Assembly (NCBI RefSeq): GCF_965208555.1
Contig: NZ_OZ242342.1
Span: 248,001 to 312,000, forward strand
Origin: Poriferisodalis sp965208555
GTDB taxonomy: Bacteria > Actinomycetota > Acidimicrobiia > Acidimicrobiales > Poriferisodalaceae
Direction: 5' to 3'
DNA length: 64,000 nucleotides
Shown: in pieces, positions 16,937 through 25,231 of the stretch
How positions within the stretch are numbered: the stretch's first letter is position 1
How the letters are laid out: every line of letters starts with the position of its first letter
Program-made: the position numbers and the translations under genes
Notes under the pieces: generated by a model
The model's database searches: none
What the model was told of the DNA's origin: nothing
Seen by the model: only the letters and a program-made list of their open reading frames with translations

Positions 16937-17959
16937 CTAGAGAGCGAGTTTGACCAGGCCTCCGTCGGCCCGACCGACCAGGAGGCAGTCCTCGCTCACC
17001 CACCGGAGACGACTGGTCGCCTCATCAGACTCCAGCGCAGTCAACGGCGACAGGTCCTGACCGGCGCGGGTTGGGGCCGCCCACACAATGGTGCGGCCAT
17101 CTCCTCCCCCCGTGGCGACAGACTTGCCGGAGGGATCCCAATCCAGGTCCTCAATGTGGTTGTCATGGCCGGAGGCAGCGGCCGGCGCGGTACCCGCAGG
17201 TCCCTTGCCGCCGAAGTCCCAAACGGTGAGCTCACCGAGGCACGCAACCGCTAGCCATCGGCTGTCGTGGCGGAATCCGATTCGCTCGATTTTGGACGGA
17301 TAGCCCGACATCGAGAGGTCCTTGCCGCTCCAGAGCCGCCACAGGTGCACGGTCGCGTCTTGGGCTCCTGCGCAGGCCCATGCCCCGTCGGGAGACATCG
17401 CCAGCGACAGCAGCGATCCCTTCCAGTCGAAGCGACGTCGGCGGCCGGTCCGTGGCCCGACTACGTCGTGCCAACCGATGCCGCCGTATGCGGTTGCGCC
17501 GACGCGGCTGCCGTCGGCTGACCAGGCGACTGCTGTCACCGTCGAGGGCTGGTCGTCGAAGTCGTGGAGAAGCGCGCCGTCGAGGTCGGTGATGAGCAAG
17601 TGCCGGCCCGCGCCGATCGCAAGCACAAGCGCGTTCGGCGACCAGGCCAGTGCCGTCACCCAGGCCGATGTGTCGACAACGCCCTGAGTAGCTCCGGTGC
17701 AGTCGTAGATCCGCACGCAACCGTCCTGGCCCCCGACCGCCAGGCGCCTGCCATCGGATGACCAGGCAGCGCTCAGCACTCCCATCTCGTGGCGTTCCAG
17801 CGCTGTGGCCGCACCGTCGTCGATGTCGATAAGGGCAGCATCACCGCCTAGGGATCCCACCACCGCCTGGCCTTGGTCCCGGTAAACCTCGAGGACCTGC
17901 ACGTAGTCGTCGACGTCCACCCGCCACTGTGCAATCGGTGATGTCGCAGCGTCGGTCAT
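16937..17959 (-). CDS. WD40-repeat beta-propeller protein coupled to CobW GTPase
   Basis: A 340-residue protein made of at least six WD40-type blades, for example 'VLSAAWSSDGRRLAVGG' with 'VRIYDCTG', 'VTALAWSPNALVLAIGA', 'VTAVAWSADGSRVGATA', 'LLSLAMSPDGAWACAGA' with 'VHLWRLW', 'IERIGFRHDSRWLAVAC' with 'LTVWDF', and 'IEDLDWDPSGKSVATGGGD'. No signal peptide or catalytic domain is seen, so it should be a cytoplasmic scaffold. ATG 17959 overlaps the stop of the CobW gene (ATGA); the longer open frame to 18055 overlaps CobW and is rejected. A direct tie to a metal GTPase suggests a partner or client-binding role. Confidence 0.85.
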   Translation of the reverse strand: MTDAATSPIAQWRVDVDDYVQVLEVYRDQGQAVVGSLGGDAALIDIDDGAATALERHEMGVLSAAWSSDGRRLAVGGQDGCVRIYDCTGATQGVVDTSAWVTALAWSPNALVLAIGAGRHLLITDLDGALLHDFDDQPSTVTAVAWSADGSRVGATAYGGIGWHDVVGPRTGRRRRFDWKGSLLSLAMSPDGAWACAGAQDATVHLWRLWSGKDLSMSGYPSKIERIGFRHDSRWLAVACLGELTVWDFGGKGPAGTAPAAASGHDNHIEDLDWDPSGKSVATGGGDGRTIVWAAPTRAGQDLSPLTALESDEATSRLRWVSEDCLLVGRADGGLVKLAL

Positions 17960-18939
17960 ACCAGGCAGGACCTGAAGCTGGCCTCCAGTGACTCTCGGTC
18001 GAGGTTGCGTCCGATGAACACGAGACGGTTGCGTCGTTCCTCGCCGTCTGCCCACACTCCTTGAGGCTGGCCGTCAAGCAACATGTGGACGCCCTGGAAC
18101 ACATACCGCTCGTCCCAGCCAGCAATCGACAGGATGCCCTTTGAGCGGAAGATGTCGGTTCCCTTCGTGCGCAGGAGATCGCCCAGCCATTCATTCAGCC
18201 GGTCGATATCGAGGTCGCCATCGGCTTCGATCCCCACCGATGTCACGCTGAGGTCGTGCTGGTGTTCGGCATCGGGGTCGAGGAACTCGGGATCGTCGGC
18301 CAACACACGATCGAGCGAGAACGCGCCGACCTCGAGGATGGCATCAAGGTCGACCTTTCCGTGCTGAGTCCGGATAATCGGCGGCAGTGGGTTGATCTGC
18401 CGGATGCGGGTTTCCACTTCGTCCAACTCGTTGTTGTCGGCGAGGTCGATCTTGTTGAGCACGACCCGATCAGCGAACGCCAGCTGCTCGACGGCTTCGT
18501 TCTCGACCCCTTCGGGCTTCTCTTCGTCCAGGTGCGGAACCAGATGCTTGGCGTCGACCACCGTGACGATGGCATCGAGCCGCAACTGGGCTGACATCTC
18601 ATCGTCGACGAAGAACGTCTGAGCCACCGGTGCCGGGTCGGCCAGCCCCGTCGTCTCGATGAGGATCTGGTCGAACCGGTCCTTGCGCCGCATCAGATTG
18701 CCGAGAATGCGGATCAGATCGCCTCGAACGGTGCAGCAGATGCAGCCGTTGTTCATCTCGAAGATCTCTTCTTCGGCATCGAGGACGATGGCGTCGTCGA
18801 TGCCGACCTCGCCGAACTCGTTCTCGATCACGGCAATTCGCTTGCCGTGCTGCTCGGTGAGGATGTGATTCAGCAACGTTGTCTTGCCCGCACCGAGAAA
18901 TCCCGTCAGCACCGTCACAGGAACTCGCTCATCAACCAT
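17956..18939 (-). CDS. COG0523/CobW-family metal GTPase
   Basis: A 327-residue G3E GTPase. Walker A is GFLGAGKTT (about residues 11-19), the metal motif CxCC is in NGCICCTVRGDL (about 62-73), ENEFGEVGIDD precedes it, and NKID (in VVLNKIDLAD) gives guanine specificity; a His-containing DAEHQHDLS segment follows and the CobW C-terminal domain ends the protein. COG0523 proteins act as metallochaperones, many for zinc under Zur control (ZNG1/YeiR/ZigA type). ATG 18939 is chosen; upstream in-frame codons run through the operator. The gene leads an operon with the WD40 protein. Confidence 0.9.
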   Translation of the reverse strand: MVDERVPVTVLTGFLGAGKTTLLNHILTEQHGKRIAVIENEFGEVGIDDAIVLDAEEEIFEMNNGCICCTVRGDLIRILGNLMRRKDRFDQILIETTGLADPAPVAQTFFVDDEMSAQLRLDAIVTVVDAKHLVPHLDEEKPEGVENEAVEQLAFADRVVLNKIDLADNNELDEVETRIRQINPLPPIIRTQHGKVDLDAILEVGAFSLDRVLADDPEFLDPDAEHQHDLSVTSVGIEADGDLDIDRLNEWLGDLLRTKGTDIFRSKGILSIAGWDERYVFQGVHMLLDGQPQGVWADGEERRNRLVFIGRNLDRESLEASFRSCLV

Positions 18940-18948
18940 GCCGGAAAT

Positions 18949-18967
18949 GGTAATGAGTCCCATTCCC
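18949..18967. promoter_or_regulatory. Metal-regulator (Zur-like) operator, copy 4
   Basis: GGTAAT (18949-18954), seven bases, ATTCCC (18962-18967), with GGAAT-type arms and the same spacer as the other three copies; one arm has a single change. It ends nine bases ahead of the CobW ATG, where bound repressor would block transcription or leader synthesis. Confidence 0.55.
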
Positions 18968-19012
18968 ATGCGCACGGTGGCCGCGAGCGCATGCGGGGTT
19001 GCTGAGCGTCTG

Positions 19013-20614
19013 CTAGGCGTCGGCGCGGATCAGGTCTGACGCCTTCTCAGCAATCATGACGGTTGCTGCTTGGGTGTTGGAGCTGACCAGGTCGGGCATC
19101 ACCGACGCATCGCAGACCCGGAGTCCCTCCACGCCGCGGACCTTGAGATCCGCCGAACACACCGAGAGGTCACCCGAGCCCATCGCGCAGGTTCCGACTG
19201 GGTGATAGGCAGTGCGACCGAAGTCGCGTGCGTAGCGGATCAGCTCGTCCTTGGTGCTGCCGTAGGTCGCACCCGGATGGTGCTCGCCCTCGATGTAGCG
19301 CGAGAACGCCGGCTGAGTCATGATCTCGCGCGTCTGGCGGACACCCTCGATGCTGACGTCGACGTCGTAGTCCTCTGCGAGATAGTTCGGATCGATTAGG
19401 GGCGGTGCTGCCGGGTCGGCCGACGCCAGTCGAACCGAGCCGCGGCTGTGCGGCCGCACGAAGTAGGTATTGAGAGTGCAGCCGTAGCCGAGCCTCGTGG
19501 CCGTGACGCCGGCTTCGGCCCCTGCAGCGGGGAGGAAGTGGAACTGCAGATCGGGCGTCGGCGCAGAGGGATCGCCGTAGGTGAAGGCGCCGCCCTCGAC
19601 AACCGTCGAGGTCAGCGGGCCGCGCCTGCCGGCGGCATAACGAACGAATGCAAGGACGCTCTCTGGCCCGAAGCGGAGCAGGCGGTCAACGGAGATCTTG
19701 TCCCTGAGTGAGTAGACGACATCGAGGTCGCAGTGGTCCTGGAGGTTCCTGCCCACGTACGGCGACTCGACCACGGTGTCGATTCCCAGATCGCCGAGGG
19801 CGGAGGGGTCGCCGATGCCCGAGAGCAGCAGGATCTTCGGCGTGTTGATGGCACCGGCAGTCATGAGGACTTCGCGGTCGGCCCGGCGAGTCGAGGTCCG
19901 TCCGCCGGCCTCCGTCTCGACGCCGACGACGCGGCTGCCGTCGAGAATGAGGCGCCGGACGTGGCTGTGCAGCTCCACGGTGAGATTCGGACGGTTCTGG
20001 ACGGGCTTCAGGTAGCCGGTAGCGGCGCTGCAGCGCTTCCGATCGCGATTGGTGATCTGGTAGGCGCCGACGCCGTGCTGTGACTCGCCGTTGAAGTCGT
20101 CAGTCTCAGGTATCCCGGCTTGTTTGCCTGCTTCGATGAACGCGACGGTCAGCGCGTGGAGATCGGGGAAGTCCGACACGCCCAGCGGGCCGTCGGTCCC
20201 ATGCCACGGCCCGCCGAGCCGGGCATTGCCCTCGGACCGCACGAAGTACTGCTGAACTTCGGCGAAGCTCCAGCCGCTGCAGCCGTGCTGCTGGCTCCAG
20301 CGGTCGTAGTCCTGCGGGGCGCCGCGGGTGAAGACCTGGGCATTGATCGAACCGCCGCCGCCGAGCACCTTGCCCTGCGCGTAAGGGATGGTGCGGTCTT
20401 CGCAGTGCTGCTGGGGAGCGGTGGAGAACCCCCATTCGTAGGGTCCTGCGGTCAGCTTGGCGAAGCCGGCCGGGATGTGGATCAGCGGGTGACGATCCCG
20501 CTTGCCGGCCTCAATGAGCAGGACCGAGACGTCGGGGTTCTCGCTGAGCCGGGCCGCGAGCACGCAGCCCGCAGTGCCGCCTCCGACGATGAGGTAGTCA
20601 TAGCTGCTGCTCAT
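19013..20614 (-). CDS. GMC-family FAD oxidoreductase (choline dehydrogenase-like)
   Basis: A 533-residue glucose-methanol-choline oxidoreductase. The FAD dinucleotide fold is 'YLIVGGGTAGCVLAARLSE' (about residues 6-24), the family signatures include 'GKVLGGGGSINAQVFTRG' (about 81-98) and 'VLMTAGAINTPKILLLSGIG' parts near residue 250, and the catalytic His lies in 'AYHPVGTCAMG' (about 465-475) with Asn in the final 'SSNTQAATVMIAEK'. It oxidises an alcohol to aldehyde or ketone. The ATG overlaps the stop of the Fic gene (ATGA). Substrate is unknown; the lack of a signal sequence puts it in the cytoplasm. Confidence 0.88.
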   Translation of the reverse strand: MSSSYDYLIVGGGTAGCVLAARLSENPDVSVLLIEAGKRDRHPLIHIPAGFAKLTAGPYEWGFSTAPQQHCEDRTIPYAQGKVLGGGGSINAQVFTRGAPQDYDRWSQQHGCSGWSFAEVQQYFVRSEGNARLGGPWHGTDGPLGVSDFPDLHALTVAFIEAGKQAGIPETDDFNGESQHGVGAYQITNRDRKRCSAATGYLKPVQNRPNLTVELHSHVRRLILDGSRVVGVETEAGGRTSTRRADREVLMTAGAINTPKILLLSGIGDPSALGDLGIDTVVESPYVGRNLQDHCDLDVVYSLRDKISVDRLLRFGPESVLAFVRYAAGRRGPLTSTVVEGGAFTYGDPSAPTPDLQFHFLPAAGAEAGVTATRLGYGCTLNTYFVRPHSRGSVRLASADPAAPPLIDPNYLAEDYDVDVSIEGVRQTREIMTQPAFSRYIEGEHHPGATYGSTKDELIRYARDFGRTAYHPVGTCAMGSGDLSVCSADLKVRGVEGLRVCDASVMPDLVSSNTQAATVMIAEKASDLIRADA

Positions 20615-21855
20615 TGGATATGGCGCCGGGGGATGGTGGCGTTGATGGTATCGATCGCATCGATGACCTCGTGGGCCACCCAGACACGAGATCGGCCGGC
20701 ACGGTGTTCGCTCAGCCGCAAGATGCCAGCGTCGGCGAGCTGGTGCAGGATCTGCGAGGCGCGACCCGGTGTCAGTTTGTACGCGGATTGGACTTCGCCA
20801 GCGGTGATGGCAGGCGTTCCGAGCAGACCGTCGAGAATCTGCGAGACAGCAGATCCCTGACGGGTGCGGACGCGCTGGCGATAGGTGTCAGCGATATCAG
20901 CGATGCGTGCCACGAGGCGGACCGCAGCGTGTGCACCGTCATTGACCGCGGAGGCAAACACGGTGATCCAGTCGTCGAGGTCACCCCGGCGGTATGCGGT
21001 GAGGCCGCCGACGTAGCCGTTCGGGTTATGCAGAAGTCCGTGCGCGACGGGCACCGGCGTTGTCGCCGTCGCAGATCCGGAGTCGAGCAGTCGGTGGATC
21101 AGCAGCCGTCCGATGCGGCCGTTGCCATCGACGTAGGGATGGATCGTCTCGAACTGTGCGTGCGCGATCGCGGCGTGCACGATCGGGTGCACATCGCGTC
21201 GGGCAGCGAAGCGCACTAAGTCGTCCATCAGCCCGGGAACCTGGTCCCACGGCGGGCCTTCGAAGTCTGCGCTCTGGCGACTCTGACCGATCCACACCGC
21301 ACAGTCCCGCCACGCGCCGAGATGCTGCCGCTCCATTTCCGGATCCGCCGCGAGCAGGCTGCGGTGGCGACTGTGGAACCAGTCCTCGCTCAGATCATCG
21401 GTACCGCGTTGAGTGTTCAGCGCGACCGTGACGTTCGCAGCGACCAGCTCCGTCGGGACCGGATAACGGCCCCGATCAGGATCGTCGTCGAGATCGGCGA
21501 GTGCTACCGCCAGCGATTCGCTGGAGGTCGTGATGTGCTCGATCTGCGAGGAGGCGACTGCGTCGGCACGGATGAGCACGGCGCTGAGATGACCGAGTAC
21601 GCCAGTCGTCGCCGCGGCGCGGTCGCGCAGATCACTGATTGCCCGCGCCGCTTCAGCCAGCGCCTCGCCCGTGGCCCGCTGAAGCGCGGGAATCGCGAGC
21701 TCCCCGATGTGCGGAGGCACAGTCTGCGTGACCGTTATGGTGCGCGGGCTCTCGTCATCCCACGATCGCCACAGCTCGTTCTCCACCGTTGCGCTGTGCA
21801 ACTGGGCTTCCGGCCATCGGGGCACTGGCTGCCTCCATACCTCAACACGATCCAT
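20611..21855 (-). CDS. Fic-domain protein with C-terminal winged helix
   Basis: A 414-residue Fic protein. The catalytic motif 'IHPYVDGNGRIGRLLIH' (about residues 213-229) keeps the His, Asp, Gly-Asn-Gly-Arg and final Arg needed for nucleotide transfer, usually AMPylation. An N-terminal Fic_N-like segment 'ASSQIEHITTSSESLAVAL' (about 117-135) resembles the inhibitory helix but has His instead of Gly/Asn after Glu. The C-terminal part 'ITAGEVQSAYKLTPGRASQILHQLADAGIL' split over about 346-376 is a winged-helix DNA-binding domain, so the protein may autoregulate. It is coupled to the GMC gene, an unusual partner. Confidence 0.88.
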   Translation of the reverse strand: MDRVEVWRQPVPRWPEAQLHSATVENELWRSWDDESPRTITVTQTVPPHIGELAIPALQRATGEALAEAARAISDLRDRAAATTGVLGHLSAVLIRADAVASSQIEHITTSSESLAVALADLDDDPDRGRYPVPTELVAANVTVALNTQRGTDDLSEDWFHSRHRSLLAADPEMERQHLGAWRDCAVWIGQSRQSADFEGPPWDQVPGLMDDLVRFAARRDVHPIVHAAIAHAQFETIHPYVDGNGRIGRLLIHRLLDSGSATATTPVPVAHGLLHNPNGYVGGLTAYRRGDLDDWITVFASAVNDGAHAAVRLVARIADIADTYRQRVRTRQGSAVSQILDGLLGTPAITAGEVQSAYKLTPGRASQILHQLADAGILRLSEHRAGRSRVWVAHEVIDAIDTINATIPRRHIQ

Positions 21856-21987
21856 TCAATGTAAGGTTATCACCAATTATCTAAACTTAGAATGCAATGG
21901 TTTAGGTCGATCAAATGCTGCGATGGGAATAGCACCAGCGGGCGAATTACCCTTGCCGATACGCGAGCGGCCTTCTTGGGGACGGCG
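21856..21987. promoter_or_regulatory. AT-rich divergent promoter region between fic and hicB
   Basis: This 132-base gap is clearly richer in A/T than its surroundings at 21856-21900. It contains the inverted repeat TCTAA-AC-TTAGA (21880-21891), which may be an operator for the Fic winged helix or HicB. The remainder up to 21987 has no gene I can support; an open extension of hicB upstream to 21892 lacks HicB-like residues. Confidence 0.4.
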
Positions 21988-22224
21988 ATGTCGAAGACGT
22001 ACACGTTGCCATACACGCTCAAGGAGCCCTCGGAGGAAACCGAGCACATGTACCTGGCTGAGGTTCCGGTGCTGCCGGGGTGCCGAGCATGGGGCGAGTC
22101 CGCTGAGGAGGCGCTGCACAACCTCGATGGTGTCGCGGCGGACTTCATTGCGTCGTACAACGAGCATGGCGACGAACTGCTTGAGTCCATTGCCGCTGCG
22201 GGTGAACTCGTCGTTGCGGTGTGA
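21988..22224 (+). CDS. hicB: HicB-like antitoxin
   Basis: A 78-residue HicB-type partial RNase H-like domain: 'MYLAEVPVLPGCRAWGESAEEALHNLDGVAADFIASYNEHGDEL' (spread over residues 22-65) contains the classic 'EVPxLPGCxAxGxSxEEAL' strand-turn-helix. It lacks the C-terminal DNA-binding domain found in longer HicB proteins. ATG 21988 is chosen because it gives a normal length; the frame is open further upstream. It is followed, with a GTGA overlap, by a decayed hicA, so the antitoxin seems to have outlived its toxin. Confidence 0.75.
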   Translation: MSKTYTLPYTLKEPSEETEHMYLAEVPVLPGCRAWGESAEEALHNLDGVAADFIASYNEHGDELLESIAAAGELVVAV

Positions 22225-22346
22225 CGTATCGGGAACTGACGCGGAAACTGAACTCACTCGGCTGCGAGGTCGATTGCCAGTCGAGAGGTTCTCACGGGCC
22301 TGAACGCTCAGTCCCCGCACCCCGCTCCGGCGACGTGAACGCATAA
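22221..22346 (+). pseudogene. hicA: HicA toxin remnant
   Basis: A 41-codon frame whose GTG overlaps the hicB stop. Its first part, TYRELTRKLNSLGCEVDCQSRGSH, spread over residues 2-25, is a typical HicA double-stranded-RNA-binding-like start including the active His in GSH. The text then jumps to SVPAPRSGDVNA and stops, while normal HicA has an IWxNP-type strand between GSH and the VPxH region and a further GTLRxILRQ helix. So there is an internal deletion and a lost C-terminus. The gene is probably inactive. Confidence 0.65.
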
Positions 22347-22389
22347 TCGACGGGATCGGCACCGGACAATCAACCACAGGGAGACCGCC

Positions 22390-23388
22390 GTGCCCCGAAA
22401 ACGACTCGCAATCGACGAGGCGACCCGCTCGAAGGATCTCACTGGCACGACCTACATCGTCACCGGCGCCAACTCCGGAGTGGGCCTCGAGACCACCCGT
22501 CAGCTGGTGACCCAGGGTGCTCATGTGGTCATGGCCTGCCGACGGGTCGAGGCCGGCGAGGAGGCATCTCGTAGCTTCGCCGGCCTCGCCGGAACGCATG
22601 AGGTCATGCGGCTCGACCTCGCCGATCTCCACTCGGTTCGCGAGTTCGCGGCTGCATTCACCGCCGAGCACGATCGTCTCGACGGGCTCGTGTGCAATGC
22701 CGGCATGGTGAACATGCGTCGTGACCTGGAACGAACGACGGACGGATTCGAGTCGACCATCGCCGTGAGCTACTTCGGCCACTTCCTGCTGACCGAACTC
22801 CTCCTCGACACGCTCAAGGCGACCGCACCGTCACGAATGGCGATCCTGTCCTCGGTCGTGCACGCGGGAAGCCCCAAGAACCGGCCGCAGCTGGTACTCG
22901 ACGACCTCAACTACGAGCGGCGCGACTTCAGCGGCATGCGCGCCTACTGCGAGGCGAAGGTGGCGACGGTGCTCTACGCCGCAGAGCTCGCCCAGCGGCT
23001 GGAGGGCGCGGACGTCTCGACCTTCTCTGTCCACCCCGGATGGGCCCGATCGAACTTCGGATCAGGCGGCCCCCTGCCGATGCGTATCGCAATGGCGATC
23101 ATGCGGCCTCTCAGCCGGCTCGTGTCCGACAGCAACACGGAGTCGGCCCAGACGACACTCCATTGTCTGTTATCCGACGATGCGCCCCGGCACTCCGGCG
23201 CCTACTTCAGCCAGAGCAGCGTTCTCTACCGCGACAAGGAGTGCCGGAACGGTGGCTGGCCCATGGACACGCCGAACCCGAACGCCAGGAACATGGACAC
23301 CGCGAGGCAGCTCGTCGCGGTGAGCTATGACCTCGTCGGATTGGACAATCCCTCGTCGGCCAACAGAGGCGATCAGGTCAGCGAGTAG
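22390..23388 (+). CDS. Short-chain dehydrogenase/reductase, retinol-dehydrogenase-like
   Basis: A 332-residue SDR. The nucleotide site is TYIVTGANSGVGLETTRQL (about residues 20-38), the structural 'LVCNAGM' near residue 100, and the active-site Tyr-x3-Lys is AYCEAK (about 185-190), preceded by the Ser in 'AILSSVVHAG'. The length and the C-terminal extension match NADPH-dependent retinol dehydrogenase/protochlorophyllide-reductase-like SDRs. A GGGAGA ribosome site precedes GTG 22390. It converges on the P450 gene with a 16-base overlap. Confidence 0.85.
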   Translation: MPRKRLAIDEATRSKDLTGTTYIVTGANSGVGLETTRQLVTQGAHVVMACRRVEAGEEASRSFAGLAGTHEVMRLDLADLHSVREFAAAFTAEHDRLDGLVCNAGMVNMRRDLERTTDGFESTIAVSYFGHFLLTELLLDTLKATAPSRMAILSSVVHAGSPKNRPQLVLDDLNYERRDFSGMRAYCEAKVATVLYAAELAQRLEGADVSTFSVHPGWARSNFGSGGPLPMRIAMAIMRPLSRLVSDSNTESAQTTLHCLLSDDAPRHSGAYFSQSSVLYRDKECRNGGWPMDTPNPNARNMDTARQLVAVSYDLVGLDNPSSANRGDQVSE

Positions 23389-24617
23389 CGGATCGGCAGG
23401 CTCTTGTGCCCGCCCACGAAGGTGGTCTTCATGGTGGCAGGATCTCCAGCCAGCTCGACCGTGGCGAGTCGAGGAAGCACGTGGGCGAACAGGTTCCGCA
23501 GCTCAAGCCGAGCGAGTTGCGCGCCCAGGCAGAAATGGACGCCGTAGCCGAATGAGATCTGGCGGGCGGCGTTGTCGCGCTCGATGTCGAAGCGCAGTGG
23601 ATCGTCAAAAACATTCGGGTCGAGGTTCGCCGCCTTGTACGACAGATACACCCACTCCCCCTCGGCGATCTCCTGCCCGAGGATCTCCGTGTCGGCTTGG
23701 GCGGTGCGCATGAAGTGACGCACCGGTGCAGTCCAGCGGAGCATCTCCTCGACTGCGTTGACCATCAGCTCGTCGGGAGCCGACTGCAGCTTCGCGAGTT
23801 GATCGGGGTGCTCGATCAGTGCCTGCATGCCGCCGGCCATGGCGCTCGAGGTGGTGTCGTGTCCAGCGGTCGCCGCAATGATGTAGAGACCCATCGTTTC
23901 GAGATCAGGAAGTGTCCGGCCGTCGATCTCGCCGTTGGCGATGGCGCTTGCCAGGTCGTCGGTACTCTCAGCCCGCCGGGACGCAGTGAGCTGCGAGAAA
24001 TACGCGTTGAAGTCGCCGATGACCTGTGCCTGCACCTCGGGGCTGACCTCGCCGCGCTGGAGGTCGGGATCCTCCTGGCCGAAGAGCTGTTGCGTCAGCA
24101 TCAGCATCCTCGGGTAATCCGATTCGGGCAGTCCCAGGATCGCGAGGATGACCTCGAGCGGGTACGGCAGCGCGACCTCCACCGCGAAGTCAATCTCCCC
24201 TCGTGCGGATTCGAGCTTGGCGATGGCCTTCGCGCTGAGCTCATCGAGGCGCGGCTCGAGCCGGCCCACCGTCCGGGGCTTGAACCAGTCGGCGATCACC
24301 GTGCGGTACTTGCCGTGGTCGGGGGCATCCATGTGGATCAGCGACTTGATCACCGCCTGGCGCCCTTCGATCTGAGCGTTCGTCGCCAGCACGGGCTCAG
24401 GGCCATTCGTGAACAGGCCGGGATCGCGCTCCACCTCCAGGACCGCAGCGTGATCGATCACTGCCCAGAACGGTCGGAATCCTTCGCGCTCGATGCGATG
24501 GATCCCTCCTTCGGCATGAAGCGCGAGCGCTGTCCGGTTCCAGTCGTCAAGATCACCCCAACGGTGGTTGTCGCTGAAGATGTCGTTCGGTGCCGGCGCA
24601 CCGGCTCTCTTCTTCAC
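23373..24617 (-). CDS. Cytochrome P450
   Basis: A 414-residue soluble bacterial P450. The I-helix oxygen-binding segment 'AATAGHDTTSSAMAGG' lies near residue 245, the heme loop 'ISFGYGVHFCLGAQLAR' with the Cys ligand near residue 358, and the PERF-like region precedes it ('DPLRFDIERDN'). A GTG at 24617 preceded by GGAGGAG is the best start. It should take electrons from a ferredoxin and hydroxylate an unknown substrate; steroid, terpene or fatty-acid substrates are common for this sort of neighbourhood (SDR, SRPBCC, F420 enzymes, acyl-CoA synthetase). Confidence 0.9.
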   Translation of the reverse strand: MKKRAGAPAPNDIFSDNHRWGDLDDWNRTALALHAEGGIHRIEREGFRPFWAVIDHAAVLEVERDPGLFTNGPEPVLATNAQIEGRQAVIKSLIHMDAPDHGKYRTVIADWFKPRTVGRLEPRLDELSAKAIAKLESARGEIDFAVEVALPYPLEVILAILGLPESDYPRMLMLTQQLFGQEDPDLQRGEVSPEVQAQVIGDFNAYFSQLTASRRAESTDDLASAIANGEIDGRTLPDLETMGLYIIAATAGHDTTSSAMAGGMQALIEHPDQLAKLQSAPDELMVNAVEEMLRWTAPVRHFMRTAQADTEILGQEIAEGEWVYLSYKAANLDPNVFDDPLRFDIERDNAARQISFGYGVHFCLGAQLARLELRNLFAHVLPRLATVELAGDPATMKTTFVGGHKSLPIRYSLT

Positions 24618-24718
24618 CAATCACTCCTCCGGTCCACCGCCGTGCGTCCCGCAGCCCGATCCCCGAACCATCACGTTGCGTAGCTTGTCATCTGACAGGC
24701 GAGAGAAGGGCGTTGGGA

Positions 24719-25231
24719 ATGGTGAAGTACGCGGACGGGCCGACGACCAGTGTCGAGGTCCACATCGATGCACCGCCGTCAGTCGTGTGGCCCCTGCTGT
24801 GTGACATCAACGCTCCCGCTGAGTTCTCCCAGGAGTTCCAAGGCGCCGACTGGGACGACAACGGCCCGGCTCTCGGGGCGACGTTCCGGGGCCGGAACGA
24901 GCACAAGGTCGTCGGCGAGTGGAGATCGACCTGCACCGTCACAGCGATGGACCACGAGCGCTCGTTCGAATGGACGGTCGGTGATGTCGACTACCGGGCC
25001 GCCCGCTGGCGCTTCGACCTCGAGCCCGAGGGCGAGGGCGACGGGAGCATGCTGAGGTTCACCGCCGAGATCGGGCCGGCGCCGTCAGGTCTCAGCCCGG
25101 CCATCGAGCGCATGCCCGACCGCGAGGAGGACATCGTCGCCAAGCGCATGGGCGAGCACAACACCAACATGAGTCGCACTGTCGAGGGCTACAAGCAGCT
25201 CGCCGAAGCCCGCCAAGCGCGCACGTCGTGA
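24719..25231 (+). CDS. SRPBCC-family polyketide cyclase/dehydrase-like protein
   Basis: A 170-residue protein with the START/SRPBCC helix-grip start 'TSVEVHIDAPPSVVWPLLCDIN' split near residues 9-30, then 'FRGRNEHKVVGEW' and the strand 'RSFEWTVGDV', ending in a long helix 'RMGEHNTNMSRTVEGYKQLAEA'. Members bind hydrophobic ligands, and some are cyclases or dehydrases. ATG 24719 with a GAGAGAAGGG ribosome site is chosen. The stop overlaps the GTG of the LLM oxidoreductase (GTGA), and the pair is probably cotranscribed, divergent from the P450. Confidence 0.75.
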   Translation: MVKYADGPTTSVEVHIDAPPSVVWPLLCDINAPAEFSQEFQGADWDDNGPALGATFRGRNEHKVVGEWRSTCTVTAMDHERSFEWTVGDVDYRAARWRFDLEPEGEGDGSMLRFTAEIGPAPSGLSPAIERMPDREEDIVAKRMGEHNTNMSRTVEGYKQLAEARQARTS

